A stretch of 64,000 nt of DNA from Apostichopus japonicus (lineage: Eukaryota; Echinodermata; Holothuroidea; Aspidochirotida; Stichopodidae). This document shows, in pieces, positions 13,201-27,797 of the stretch. Numbering within the stretch: the stretch's first letter is position 1; every line of letters starts with the position of its first letter. The position numbers and the translations under genes are program-made. The notes beneath the pieces are model-generated. The model was not told the DNA's origin. It did not search any database and saw only the letters and a program-made list of their open reading frames with translations. The stretch lies in contig NC_092568.1 in the NCBI RefSeq assembly GCF_037975245.1, forward strand, positions 24,163,501 through 24,227,500, in the 5' to 3' direction.

Positions 13201-14446
13201 GTCTGTATAAAGAAACTCTAGTATGAACAGCACTGCCAGTTATTGTGTTGTGGTGGGATTGCAATATTGCGACTCGTCGTTATTAAAGTACATCAACCCG
13301 TGTATCTATTACAGTGTTCTTTACTTGCTTTAGTGTGAAATGTTAAGTCATTCATTACATCTTTGATTGTATTGGCCTAGAAGTTGGTAATCATGCATAA
13401 CACTTTAATCATATATTAGGCCAGTTCAACGAAAACGATAAAATAATCGGTAATTGGCTTGATTGACCTTCGACCCTCTTTGCATAGGTACGCATTACTC
13501 AATTCTGCAAGACTTGCCATTTTTGCTCAGCAATTCAGCTCCTCAGATAATCTTGTACCTAAAGTTTCTTCTCATATTGGCAAGGAATCACTAAGTCATG
13601 TGACTTCCTGGTTCTTCTCCACTTACTTGTTTTCTTCTGAATCTATTTATTCAGCTCTGAATTCTGTCTCTAAATAAAACAGTATTTGTTTTTGAAACTT
13701 TGTTCAACTTCACATCACAAGGCTGGATCACTTCACAAGGCTGGATAGCTCAGTCCTAAGAGCAATGTTTTTGTTACTTGAATCTACTGTGTTCCAAGGG
13801 AGATTTAAATTAGCTTGAATTACAAGTTTTTATAACTGCTGGAGAGCGTTGCATTTAAAAGCATGGATTTACTTTCCTGGCAGACGTTTTCACATAATAG
13901 CGGAGTTGCGTGAATAAAATATCCTGTTAAAGGGGGATTTTAAAGATCAATTTCTTTTGAGAACAACTTCTACTAACTAGGACCATGTATGGCATTTGTT
14001 TATTTAGTAGTGATAATATGAATATTCAGTAAAAAAGTGGAGAGACATCAAGGGAGGGGGTGATAGATGTTTTCATAAACTCTTTGAAACTGTGCTTCTG
14101 AGTTTACAGCTTGTTGTCAGGAAAATCATATTAATGTGAGTTGTTACATTTTTTTGTGGATTCTTTAGCTGCACTACGTCACAGAGAATGGACAGAGATG
14201 GTTCAAGGTTACGATTTCCTGGCTTATATCAAAGAAGATCAAGAAGCAGGTGCGGAGAAGAAGCCCAAGGTGAATCCACTCAAATGTAGATTAAAGCAGA
14301 CCAAGAGCCATAAGAAGACGAGAGATGAACAATCAGATGATAATGACCGGGGAGAGGACAGAGAAAAAAAGGAGGAGGAGGAGGAGGATAATGATTTCCA
14401 GTCTGGTGATGAGGAAATGGATCATCATAAACACATAGAGCTTTGA
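4215..14446 (+). CDS. thioredoxin-domain ER protein, TXNDC16 (ERp90)-like, 3' part of gene
   Basis: Five exons join with matching phase: 4215-4299, 4933-5074, 9932-10095, 11584-11780 and 14169-14446 (stop). They give the last 287 residues or so of a protein whose N-terminal exons must lie left of the window. Exon 1 reads AIIFEEVSKHLAGSFLLGIC and exon 3 SIVMFFHQQDHPSKYAEIE. Exon 4 (IPQVVFLNRKTNAVCWYP) has the beta-strand/cis-proline pattern of a thioredoxin fold. I see no CxxC redox pair in these exons, which fits the non-catalytic thioredoxin-like domains of large PDI-family proteins. The last exon encodes a Lys-rich then Glu/Asp-rich tail ending HIEL, a KDEL-type retrieval signal that indicates the ER lumen. 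TXNDC16 is my best guess from architecture; another PDI relative is possible. The 4.9-kb second intron is filled with LINE and Penelope sequence. Confidence 0.65.
5640..6365 (-). mobile_element. reverse-strand LINE 3'-end fragment
   Basis: Read on the minus strand, about 6030-5960 encodes a phrase like IIKPWNSLSDNIK. This matches the C-terminal end of LINE reverse-transcriptase frames and is comparable to the WNSIPFQRV-like end of the relic at about 292-320. The stretch at 6240-6300 resembles 540-600 of the first relic. The copy lies in intron 2 of the thioredoxin-domain gene, in the orientation opposite to the larger LINE that follows. The left limit is approximate. Confidence 0.5.
7658..8360 (-). 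mobile_element. 5'-truncated Penelope-like element inserted in the LINE
   Basis: A 703-bp insertion is bounded by a 13-bp target-site duplication, CAAATATAATATA, at 7645-7657 and 8361-8373. On its minus strand, 8360-8047 encodes STEVIYLISCRVCGIQYV, then TLKKRFYGHRS, and ends in LNIQEGHD. This is the GIY-YIG endonuclease domain found at the C-terminus of Penelope-like elements; the Gly-Ile-Tyr is replaced by VIYL/GIQYV, in family style. The reverse transcriptase is missing, so the copy is truncated at its 5' end. Downstream (leftwards) come a purine-rich untranslated region with a G/C homopolymer run at 7996-8008, and then a hammerhead-like motif close to the 3' end. The LINE frame is restored across the insertion, so the LINE was in place first. 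Confidence 0.85.
7675..7713 (-). ncRNA. decayed hammerhead-ribozyme motif of the Penelope-like element
   Basis: Reading the minus strand from 7713 to 7675, the order is: GCCT; then TTGAAGA (consensus CTGANGA); then a GATCC-TGGTA-GGATC hairpin; then GAAA; then CGTC; then AGGC, which pairs with the first GCCT. This is the layout of the minimal hammerhead ribozymes known from Penelope-like retroelement ends: stem I, core, stem II, GAAA, very short stem III, GUC cleavage site. The core C at the first position has become T, which should weaken or abolish cleavage. Assignment rests on pattern only. Confidence 0.6.
10096..11583. other. intron 3 of the thioredoxin-domain gene
   Basis: The donor GTAAGT is at 10096 and the acceptor TTTTTGACAG ends at 11583. 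The intron contains one copy of a dispersed repeat at about 10621-10720 (CTATGTGATG, a GTGTGT run, TGTAAACACAGTA) that recurs as a tandem array in the next intron. I see no coding exon in between. Confidence 0.6.
11817..12365. repeat. about 145-bp tandem repeat in intron 4
   Basis: About 3.5 copies of a unit run head to tail. The anchor phrase AAACACRATATCTCAAG recurs at about 11871, 12018, 12163 and 12308, giving periods of 145-147 bp. Each unit also carries a phrase like GTAGCCCTTRRTGAGTAG and CAACAGAGGTCAAAG. A solitary copy is in the previous intron near 10621. It is non-coding. Confidence 0.8.
12366..14168. other. remainder of intron 4
   Basis: This is mostly unique-looking AT-rich sequence up to the acceptor TTCTTTAG at 14168. 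One open frame at about 13489-13677 follows an AG and ends in a stop (YALLNSARLAIFAQQF). It does not splice in phase with the surrounding gene and I do not recognise it. A tRNA-like string at about 13739-13803 lacks a proper B box. Confidence 0.4.
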
Positions 14447-15564
14447 TTCAATGGTCATTACCTGTGATTGTTTCTCCTTAAACTAGATCTGTCAAATGGT
14501 TTGCCAATTTGTTGTGCCCGGTGTAGTGGAGAGGGACAAAAAATGGCCAAGTAAGTTTGTATGTGTCCTGTAGATGACCAAGGATTATGTGGCAGATTTG
14601 TTAGTGGGATTTCTTTGTTTCCAGTAGATGTGTTAGTAATCAATAAAATTTTGGTTCTGGGCGGAGCCCTGGAACCATTGGAGTCGCTCATCTGTTGACC
14701 GAGTATTGAGCCCGACGTGACCCCCAGGTAACCACGACAGAGATTTTTGAACCGTTGTTGTTAGAAGTACAACTTTGTCACAGGCTTGGAACAGAAAAGA
14801 CATTGTTGTACAATTGATAAAAAAAAGGATTGTCAAATATTTGCTTAAGCAGAACTCATTGCTTCCCACGGAAAAGTCTGTGCTTGTTTTGCCTGTGTGA
14901 CAAAAAGTAATGCGCGACGTAACGTTCGTGGTAGAGTAACTTTTAGGCCTAGGCTAGTCCCTGAAGAGTAGAATGACATCAGCACTAAAGTTGTAACCTG
15001 TAGGTACTAAGCCCAACCAGTATGAATGTTTGCATTCTGCTTCAAAAAGTAACGTTGTTGTTCACGTTCTTTGCACACCCTGCAGCCCTGTAAATCGCCT
15101 TTTTTAAAACCTAAATTTTAAAATTAAATTTGTATACAGAATATCCTTCAGTAAGAATGTTAACATCCCTTTATACAAAGTTGCTGCATGTGATACAGTC
15201 CAGTTTCTATAATTACAAATGCCACAGCTTGTGTTGACTGAACCTTGTACCTGTTAATGGGAGTTTATCACCGTCCTCAGTCAAACCTTTGTTTCTTCCA
15301 GGATGAAGGAAAAATGTGCAGCTGTTTTGAATTTATGAAGTTTGTTCCTCATATGTTTCTGATAGTATTGAAGCCCTCTGTATGAGAAAAGAACCTGCAA
15401 AAACGTACTTGTACTTGCGGAAGCAACTTGCAATACAGATAAATTAAGACCTGTTTAGTTTGTCACAATAATATCTGTTTCTAAGGCAACCATTTAAGAT
15501 TGAAAAAGAATGCATACATTCAATGTCTGACCGTGGGCTCCAAGAATGGGGAAAGTGAAGGTAC
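14447..15564. other. intergenic, no gene seen
   Basis: This lies downstream of the thioredoxin-domain gene stop and should include its 3' untranslated region. The sequence TCAATAAAATT at 14640 holds an AATAAA polyadenylation signal about 195 bases after the stop. I see nothing else I can support. Confidence 0.45.
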
Positions 15565-15725
15565 CCAATTAGGCATTAACACCGCAGGTAGCCAATTAAG
15601 CATTAACTCTGCAAGTAGCCAATTAAGCATGAACTCTTCAAGTAGCCAATTAAGCATTAAAACTGCAGGTATCCAATTAAGCATTGGCACTGCAGGTAGC
15701 CAATTAAGCATTAGCACTGCAGGTT
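15565..15725. repeat. 27-bp minisatellite, six copies
   Basis: Six near-identical 27-bp units carry CCAATTAAGCATTA followed by ACTGCAGGTAG or close variants. As 27 is a multiple of three, the array is open on the plus strand as a 9-residue repeat (SQLSINSAS and similar), and a minus-strand frame is open too. I see no splice sites or homology that would make it coding, so I annotate it only as a repeat. It ends just upstream of the left boundary of the segmental duplication. Confidence 0.85.
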
Positions 15726-17309
15726 TAGCAACAATGAATTCTTTGCAAATTCCCAAATCACTTCATCGACAGAAACTTGGAAAACGAATCGTAATGAAGA
15801 CACTCTGAGGTCCTCATTAAGTTGTTGACCAACAATCGGTGGCAAGCTTCAAGTTGTAGGTACCCTCACAGCTGCAACTTGATTCTACAAGGCTAATCTT
15901 TGCATAAAAATTCATGCATAGTTCATTAGATTGATTTGGCTTAAAGTGAGCAGCTGGAATGATTTCTAAACCGTGATTTTATCTCTGTAGTTGCTGTCAC
16001 AGATTGGAACAGGTTATATAAAAAATCACCTGTTCCCTGTAGTTTCTGGGTAAGTGAAATCTAACTTATATATCTTACTGGCACACCATGCACCTATACT
16101 TAAATGCATTGTGCTATGCCTTAGTACAGGTCATTAGTATATTGGCATCAAGTTATAGCAAGTTTTTTTACTGATATTGCTTAAAGGTTTTCTGACCCAC
16201 CCAATTTTTCTCAAACATTTAGTTTGTTAAATTAGAGAAATTGAAGCGTTAGCATTGGTGACTATTGTTTTACTTTCTAGCATATTTTGGGGTCATACTG
16301 ATGACCTTTACGACTACCAGCTATCTCTTCCCATATCCAGACCGGTCTAATGTCATGTTAGTTTTGACTGATTGTCTTTCGCACATCCATCGTGAATCTT
16401 TACACATGGACTCTCAACAATCTGAAACATATAACCTATACTAGGAATATACCACCAATAAAGCAACGTTTACATGTGAGAACGTGCGTGCATGGTGTTG
16501 AAACGAGTGCTCAAAGTCAGATTTGTAGTTTAAAAGAGGGAGGATCAGATCCAGCAATTTAGACCTTGATAGGAAAAGTCAGATCTGAACTCAGGATTAA
16601 AATTTGTAATGCAACCCCGCAGCACTAGGGGTCAGAATTGACCTAAGTTTGACTTCCTCTGTGGTTTGTTGTGCATGCATTTTGACACAGCAGTAGTAGC
16701 AGCACTACACATCACATGGCCATCTTGTGTCACGCATTTTCTTCTCGGTAAATTAAAACCTCAAACTACGTGTTTGGTGACAGCTAGCAGTGATAGGGAG
16801 AGCGTGGGCGTGTTATCGAGCACAGTCTAATGTAAATGCGCATAGGTTCAAAATAAAGTTGACCTTGCTTTAAATTTGTACGCTGATTGTGGGGTCTGAT
16901 CTGTATGTAAATATGACTTGAAACCACAACTATGGATTTTTAGTTATCTGGTCAACATTATATTACATGGCCTATGGTATGAATGATTGTTTATGACACC
17001 TGTCATAATTACAGAAGATTTTTCAGGTTTGGTATGGAGAAGAAATGGAGGGAGGCAGGGAGAGGGAATAGAGTGTTAACACTATGGGATATATATTTAT
17101 GTACTTTGCAATTTTCTCTGTCAATAGGTGTTTTGCTGAAATAACTGACATTTTATTTAGGTCATTTTTCTTTTGTATTTGTAATTTATGTTAATTAACA
17201 GTTAAGTAACCATCGTGTATCACATTCCAATATCTTCTAATTTTAATACTTTCATCTTTCCAACATGCTGTCATAATATTCGCTGTGATATGGCCAAAAC
17301 CCTTTATTA

Positions 17310-17736
17310 TCGACATATACCAGTTTAAATCAATGATATGTTGGATTTAATCGGTATATGTCAATTTAAATCGACATATACTAATTTAATTCGACTTATA
17401 CTTATTTAAATCGACACATACCCATTTAAATCGTCATATATCAATTGATCAACCGATCAACTGATGATATGTAAATATAAATATATGTAAAATATTAAAC
17501 TGGTATATGTCGATTTAAATTGGCATATACCGATTTATTTTACTTATCATTGATTTAATTGGTATATGTCGATTTAAATCGATGATATGTAGAATTAAAA
17601 TGGTATATGTCAATTTAAATCGGTAAAAGTCAATTTAAGCTGCCAGAAACTGGTATAAGTCGAAGGAAATTGGTATATGTCGATTTAAATCGGTATATGT
17701 CGATTCCCCACGATTTGAGACTGATGGCCCGCTATA
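17310..17736. mobile_element. fold-back element, left end deleted
   Basis: A palindrome-rich block is built from CGATTTAAATCG, GGTATATGTCG and their reverse complements. It ends with the family's right terminus (ATTTGAGACTGATGGCCC...) followed by AATCCA, the same right flank as the complete copy in unit 2 (30848-31432). The left terminal repeat and about 130 bp of flank are missing here, so the insertion came before the segmental duplication and was then trimmed. Confidence 0.75.
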
Positions 17737-18699
17737 AATCCAAAGCAAACTGAAACCTCATATTTGGATAGTTAAAAATTGCTACAAGCTTCCATTTTCT
17801 TGAAGTTTCTTACTTTCAATATTTGGTTCAGCTGTTTTTGATAAGACAAAACGCAAACCTTTTCTTTTGGTGCTGTTTTTTTTTTTTTTTTGATGTGGGC
17901 CATGAAAACAGTTGTAACAGTTTGAAAATACTTGACCATTCAGTCTTTTCAGCATATTCTAAGGTATTCTTTCCCAGGGATGCACCCAGGAAGAGGGGCT
18001 GCTGATGGGTGGTAGCATGTTCTAAAAAATTGTACACAGCAAACATAAACTTGCTCCAAACAACGATACTTTTGGAAAACTTAGCATGCGTTGCAAGGCT
18101 GGCATCGTTAGATTGTGTTGGCTATTTTCTTATGTGCTGTCGCTATTTTGGTAGTAACTACGGTATCTTCCGACACTTGTTCCCTAGGCCCCATTCTTTG
18201 AGAAACCTGGATCTGTCAGTCATTTAAACTTGACATCAATTTGATTTTCTATTTTCACTAAAAACTTGGATTGACTTTGAACTTCTCAGGAGTCAAAACT
18301 ACTGCCTTAATATAATAGTAAGGTTTTGATTCTGTAATTATTCCTCTACTCCCACTGCCAACAAATGGCAGGCCTTGGAAAAAATTATGGTGCAATATCT
18401 TGTTAGTTTTGTGATAGCTAAACTTCACTTTTCTGCAATGTTTTGGCATGGATTGTGAATTTTAGATTTTAAAAATTTGTGGTATGTGTCAAAGAAAAAT
18501 ATAAATTTCATGAAGGAAAAATAAATCTGTGAGTACTCTGAAATTTTTATATCTTCGTTTTGTCTTCATCAGTTGCACTCTTACAGTTTTTGTTGCTTAA
18601 ACTTTTGGGTAAATCAGTAACAATGGATCCTAAAAGAATGGGTCATGGCACAAATATGGGTTTGCAAGCAGATGCAAGCAGAAACAGTACCACTATTTT

Positions 18700-18800
18700 G
18701 GTATATTGCAGAATTTTCCTGCTGGCAAGTCTTTAACCAAGTGCTGTGGTCGAGTGGATAAAGTCAGTGGCATCAGAAGCAATTAAACCTGGCATATTGG
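18700..18800 (+). repeat. tRNA-like / SINE-like fragment
   Basis: TGTGGTCGAGTGGATAAAG resembles the A box and D arm of a class II tRNA (Leu/Ser type). No anticodon stem or B box follows, so this is at best a relic of a tRNA-derived SINE. The same string occurs in unit 2 at about 32440. Confidence 0.3.
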
Positions 18801-20711
18801 AACTTTTTCTGCCCTGCCAAACTGAGATGGTCTTTTTTTCATACCGGAGAAATCCACTGTTTTCCCATCTGAATTGATCTTACAGATTAAAACAATATTT
18901 ATGAAAGGATCTAAAATTGTAAATTGGATAACAATCCATTGTAAAGTGTAAGTTAAAAAGATAACCAATATCCCATATTAGCCGATATTATACTCTTCCC
19001 AATTAATTGAAACTAAAGTAACTAATTGTTTTACTTTCAATGAAGACTATTTGGTGATATTTTCAATGTCACGTTCCCCATTTAGAATCGTTTCTATATC
19101 AAAGTGGACACAAATTTATAAAACAATTACATATTAACCCAAGATTCATTGTGGGTTTATATATTTATATTTCACATCAAATAGTCAATATTGTCTTAAG
19201 ATATGGTACAACATTATCATTGGTGACAGAAGGGTCAATCGTGTCACCTAGAATTTTCAGCATCACTGTGACCAAAATATTTACAATTCATAGTATATGG
19301 AGGTCTATAATAAATCATATGCAATTGATCATTTTGTAGATCTCTTTACTTTTCCAAAGCCCCACTTTATACCCACTTCAACCGGCCCCAGGGCCACGCA
19401 ACCAGTTATAAACCCTAGAAAAGTTACATCGAAATGATACCTTTAACCATTAAGCCCGTGACCTTTGACCTCAGTTACCATAGTAACCATATATTTTGAT
19501 AGTACTTGAAATACTCATAAATTGGTGTAACATGATATAGGTGGTATCTTACCATGGTTAGGTTTCGTTGTGCTGCCATATATTTCAGGGATCAAAGCTA
19601 ACACTGAGCCGAAATTTGAAATCTATTCAAACTTAAATTTGCTTTCATTCATCAACAATAAAAGCACTTTCTAAATTAAGCCTAGTTATAATTCTAATTT
19701 GTTTTGCCTAGTCGGGTAACAATAATAATTTTGTATAGTTTATGATCCAAAAAGAGGCGAGGGAAATATAGGACGAAAACATCATGATACCGTTCATCAT
19801 CTGGTTATGATGTGCAGTCTGCATGGCTCAGAACATCCAAGGTGTAGGCCTAAAATTTGTGCACATTTATTTTAAAGGGTGTGAAGACTCGCGCACAAAG
19901 AAACGTCTCATGCCGGTAATCTGACCTAGTTTCGACTGAGGTGTAACAGAAGTGCTAGACGCCACCATCGATCCCAGAAAATACACACACAGCTTGCTAC
20001 CGTCGGTAATTATACACTAGTACACAGTCACTACATGCAGCTACGGTCAATACCCATAACATAGTGTATAGAGCAGCGATGGACATCTCAGCAGGGAGTT
20101 GTTATAGAACTCCCTGATCTCAGGTCCAGATAAAAAGATAACAAGGTATCACGTTTCATTACTGTCTGCATTTTGTAGCAATAAGAAAGAAAACTTCACT
20201 TGTAAGCAACGGAAAGTTTAACTTTTTCACAGGGCGGCACGCGGTTTGGGGCGAGTCTTCAATGCCTTTAACGAAGAACGGTGCATATTATCAACACCAT
20301 AAACATATTTCATTATACATAAATATGGCATGGGCTAGTCATGCAATAAATTCTATACCATATAGTTAGGATCGCAATTAAAAGCGCTTCCATTTTTTAT
20401 ATGTGTTTCTTGCGCTTCCACACAATTTACATAGAAATCCCTACTTTTTCTTCCATGTAACACGTCTACAATCTATTCAATGTTTTAAGACATGATGAAA
20501 ACATATATAGTCTTTATTGTTTGTACCCGCTTTGCCTCAACTTTACTCCAGCTCAAGAGAATTGCAAACTGTAATGTTCTTTTGTATGATTTTGTCCTGA
20601 TGTCAAGAACTGTGAAGTTCCTACCAATCTCACCACTCCTCCAAATAAAACCACAGCCAAGAGTTTGTATGCAACGCCTTTACACCGTTCAACCGGTACC
20701 AACATCCAAGA

Positions 20712-20812
<101 letters not shown>

Positions 20813-21312
20813 CGTATACCCTTTACTCCCCACTCATCCTCCCAATCCCTTTCCCCTATTTGCTGCTTATTATTTTTCTCCTTTTGTATCTTCATCGTCT
20901 CACCTTCATTGCTTAGCTTTCTTTTTGCTTCCTCTGCGAAGTGTACCCCCTACTTCTTTTACTTTCACGGTCCGTTGTTTCCCTATTTTCTACTCTTTCC
21001 ACTGTTCAATGTTTCAATTAAAATGTCTGTTCTATTTGTTTATATAACCTACATGTTTTTCTATGGGCTCTCAATGAATGAACCCCAATTACAGCATTTA
21101 AAAAACAAATCTTTGACAAAAATATTTTCATTACAAATATTCCATTGTGGAAAAAACTTTCCTGATGGAATCGAAACGACGGTCAGATCATCTAAGTTTG
21201 ATTTATTCTTATTTTGTTTATTTATTTAATTATTATATATGTCTAATAAATATACTATTCTGACCTATAATTCGACCATTTTTGTGTCGCATTTAGGAGC
21301 CACGCCTCAAAT

Positions 21313-24824
<3,512 letters not shown>

Positions 24825-24835
<11 letters not shown>

Positions 24836-25377
24836 GTTAACTGGTGGCATCCACTCTCCTTGCTCTTATCAATGTTAACCACAACGCTTTAATACATCAC
24901 ATTAAAAGTGAAGCGGAGTGGACAGAGAGCAAATATTTCCCTGGGGAGGAGAAGGGGAGATGTGGGTAGGGGGGGTTGGCAATTGGTAGTGCAGCAAACT
25001 TTAAACATGTGAGTTACCCTAAACACCCGGAATACTACATCTGCCTCATTGATTTCTTGGTTTATTCCGCTTCATTAATCAGTACTAAGAAACAAAACTT
25101 TGTCCGGTCCCTCTGTTAACTGGTGGCATCCACTCTCCATGCTCTTATCAATGTTAACCACACCGCTTTAATACATCACATTAAAAGTGAAGCGGAGTGG
25201 ACAGAGAGCAAATATTTCCCTGGAGAGGAGAAGGGGAGATGAGGGTGGGGGGGGGGGGGGTCGCAATTGGTAGTGCAGCAAACTTTAAACATGTTAGTTA
25301 CCCTAGACACCCGGAATACTACATCTGCCTCATTGATTTCTTGGTTTATTCCGCTTTATTAATCATTACTAAGAAAC
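24825..25377. repeat. 279-bp tandem duplication of the gene A 3' end
   Basis: CCGGTCCCT at 24825 recurs at 25104, and the following sequence repeats up to AAGAAAC (first copy 24825-25103, second copy 25104-25377). The repeated segment includes the last codons of gene A and what would have been the GPI-tail coding region. The same tandem arrangement is present after gene B, so it came before the segmental duplication. Gene C has a single copy. Confidence 0.9.
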
Positions 25378-25819
25378 TAAGCTCTCCAGATCCCATTGAC
25401 ATAGTGGTTTAGGATACTTTATTCAATCTGTTCTTCTATTTTAGGCTAGTATATTTGACATTTCAATCATCCAGATTTTGTTGGCAGGCTACTAGAAGTG
25501 ACAGCTTTGCTTACAAGAGAGAATACATACAAAAAATTAACTTGAGTTTTCATTATTTTTTACTGTTATGTTCTTCCCAAACTTGAAGGGGTACTGAAGG
25601 CTTTTGAAAACTTCTGAACAGACATTGTATAATCATCGAGGTCAATCGAACAATGTAAAATTTCATCCAGGGTTGTAGTTAATACTATGAACCAGAAAAA
25701 AATGTATGCTGGAATTCCAAAATGTTCACCATTCAGCCACAAAACAGACAGGACTGAACCCTGTTTCAATAAAACTTTGCAGAAATGATACTTTGACTTG
25801 GCATACACAGTCCACATTC
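25378..25819. other. no feature seen
   Basis: This is the unique sequence that begins at the right breakpoint of duplication unit 1 and runs to the stop codon of the P2X7-domain gene. It should include that gene's 3' untranslated region. I see nothing else. Confidence 0.4.
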
Positions 25820-26721
25820 TCACAGTCTTGGTAATTTAAACCCTTCATACTGTTCAGATGGCAAAGCTTCTCGAATCCTCCTTACTGCATAGGATGGGAG
25901 AACAACACGAACCTCCTTCCCTAAAAACTGCCAGCACATCCGTACAAGTTGTCTGTATGCTGTGTGTCTCTATTTCCTGTAAAATAATCATATGAAAACC
26001 AGCTATGAAAGATGAAGACACACAAAAGCTTGGTAGCCATCTGGGGACGTCAATTTTAAAATAAATCTCCATATGATTTCCAGAATTTTGCTTGGCCCCT
26101 AAATCTGCCTCCCCTAAAGGTTTAGGCCTAGCTATGCCATTTATACAAACTGATTATTGTATCTCGGGGACTAAAATTTGTAAATGCATCATGCACAATC
26201 ATGGTGGACATTTTTTGTGTGGCATTTGGTTCCGTGGCTCAGTGTAAATGACAACTATGTCAGTCAGCATGATAAGGGTTAACCTCAAGGACATTACACC
26301 AGTTTTTGTTTTTGGAAGCAGGTTTTGAACATGATGCAAAAATTTTCTTGATCTAATCTATATCTTAATGTAATTCCTTTCACAACGAAACAAAACTAAA
26401 CTATGAATACAAGCACACCCTCTGTATTGTTACATCTTTCAACAGCAGGTCAGAGCAATGAATAAAGGTATACACCAAAAAATAATGTATTCTCTACTTA
26501 CTCATGGATGCTGTTTTCCTGTGCACGTCCACCATACTGCTGACGGTACACGTAGTAGGCTGTCTGTAGCACCCATGGGTTCAGGCACACAGCTTCAAAA
26601 CATGGGTGTAAGGTGATGCATGCAGCACCTTCTTCATCCATCACAGTCCTTACTTTATCTATTTCGCTGCAGCATTTACACTCCCTTGCTGTAGGCATCA
26701 CAGCACACTGGCCACACTGAC

Positions 26722-27791
26722 TATGGCGGGCCATCAGTCTCAAATCATGGGAGATCGACTTATACCGATTTAAATCGACATATACCAGTTTCATTCTACA
26801 TATCATCGATTTAAATCGACATATACCAGTTTCATTCTACATATCATCGATTTATTTTACTTATCATCGATTTAAATTGATGATAAGTAAAATAAATCGA
26901 TGATATGTCGAAGTAAACTGGTATATGTCGATTTAAATCGATGATATGTAGAATGAAACTGGTATATGTCGATTTAAATCGATGATATGTAGAATGAAAC
27001 TGGTATATGTCGATGATATGTAGAATGAAACTGGTATATGTCAATTTAAATCGACATATACCAGTTTCATTCAACATATCATCGATTTATTTTACTTATC
27101 ATCAATTTAAATCGATGATAAGTAAAATAAATCGATGATATGTCGAAGTAAACTGGTATATGTCGATTTAAATCGATGATATGTAGAATGAAACTGGTAT
27201 AAGTCGAAGGAAACTGGTATATGTCGAAGGAAACTGGTATATGTCGATTTAAATCGGTATAAGTCGATCTCCCATGATTTGAGACTGATGGCCCGCCATA
27301 CATATCATCGATTTAAATCGACATATACCAGTTTACTTCGACATATCATCGATTTAAATCGACATATACCAGTTTACTTCGACATATCATCGATTTATTT
27401 TACTTGTCATCGATTTAAATCGATGATAAGTAAAATAAATCGATGATATGTAGAATGAAACTGGTATATGTCGATTTAAATCGATGATATGTAGAATGAA
27501 ACTGGTATATGTCGATGATATGTAGAATGAAACTGGTATATGTCAATTTAAATCGACATATACCAGTTTCATTCAACATATCATCGATTTATTTTACTTA
27601 TCATCAATTTAAATCGATGATAAGTAAAATAAATCGATGATATGTCGAAGTAAACTGGTATATGTCGATTTAAATCGGTAGAAGTCAATTTCAGCTGCTG
27701 GAAACTGGTATAAGTCGAAGGAAACTGGTATATGTCGATTTAAATCGGTATAAGTCGATCTCCCATGATTTGAGACTGATGGCCCGCCATA
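26722..27791. mobile_element. fold-back/palindromic MITE-like element, composite of two units
   Basis: The left end is TATGGCGGGCCATCAGTCTC and the right end is its inverted copy. Both are flanked by ACTGAC (26716-26721 and 27792-27797), a 6-bp target-site duplication. The interior is almost entirely made of palindromes of the form GACATATACC / CGATTTAAATCG / GATGATATGT, in units of roughly 40 bp on both strands. A full-length unit spans 26722-27300 (579 bp). A second unit lacking the left terminus follows directly (27301-27791). There is no transposase. It lies in intron 1 of the P2X7-domain gene, and its end is 33 bp before the exon 2 acceptor. Confidence 0.85.
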
Positions 27792-27797
27792 ACTGAC

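Noticed and set aside
13489-13677. Possible exon (YALLNSARLAIFAQQF and onward) after an AG in intron 4
   Set aside because: It ends in a stop and is out of phase with the flanking exons; no family is recognised.
13739-13803. tRNA-like string with GGATAGCTCAGT
   Set aside because: It has no proper acceptor pairing, anticodon arm or B box; at best it is a SINE relic.
26722-27791. Regularly spaced repeats that superficially look like a CRISPR array
   Set aside because: The units are palindromic and lack unique spacers, are bounded by terminal inverted repeats and a target-site duplication, and the DNA is animal.
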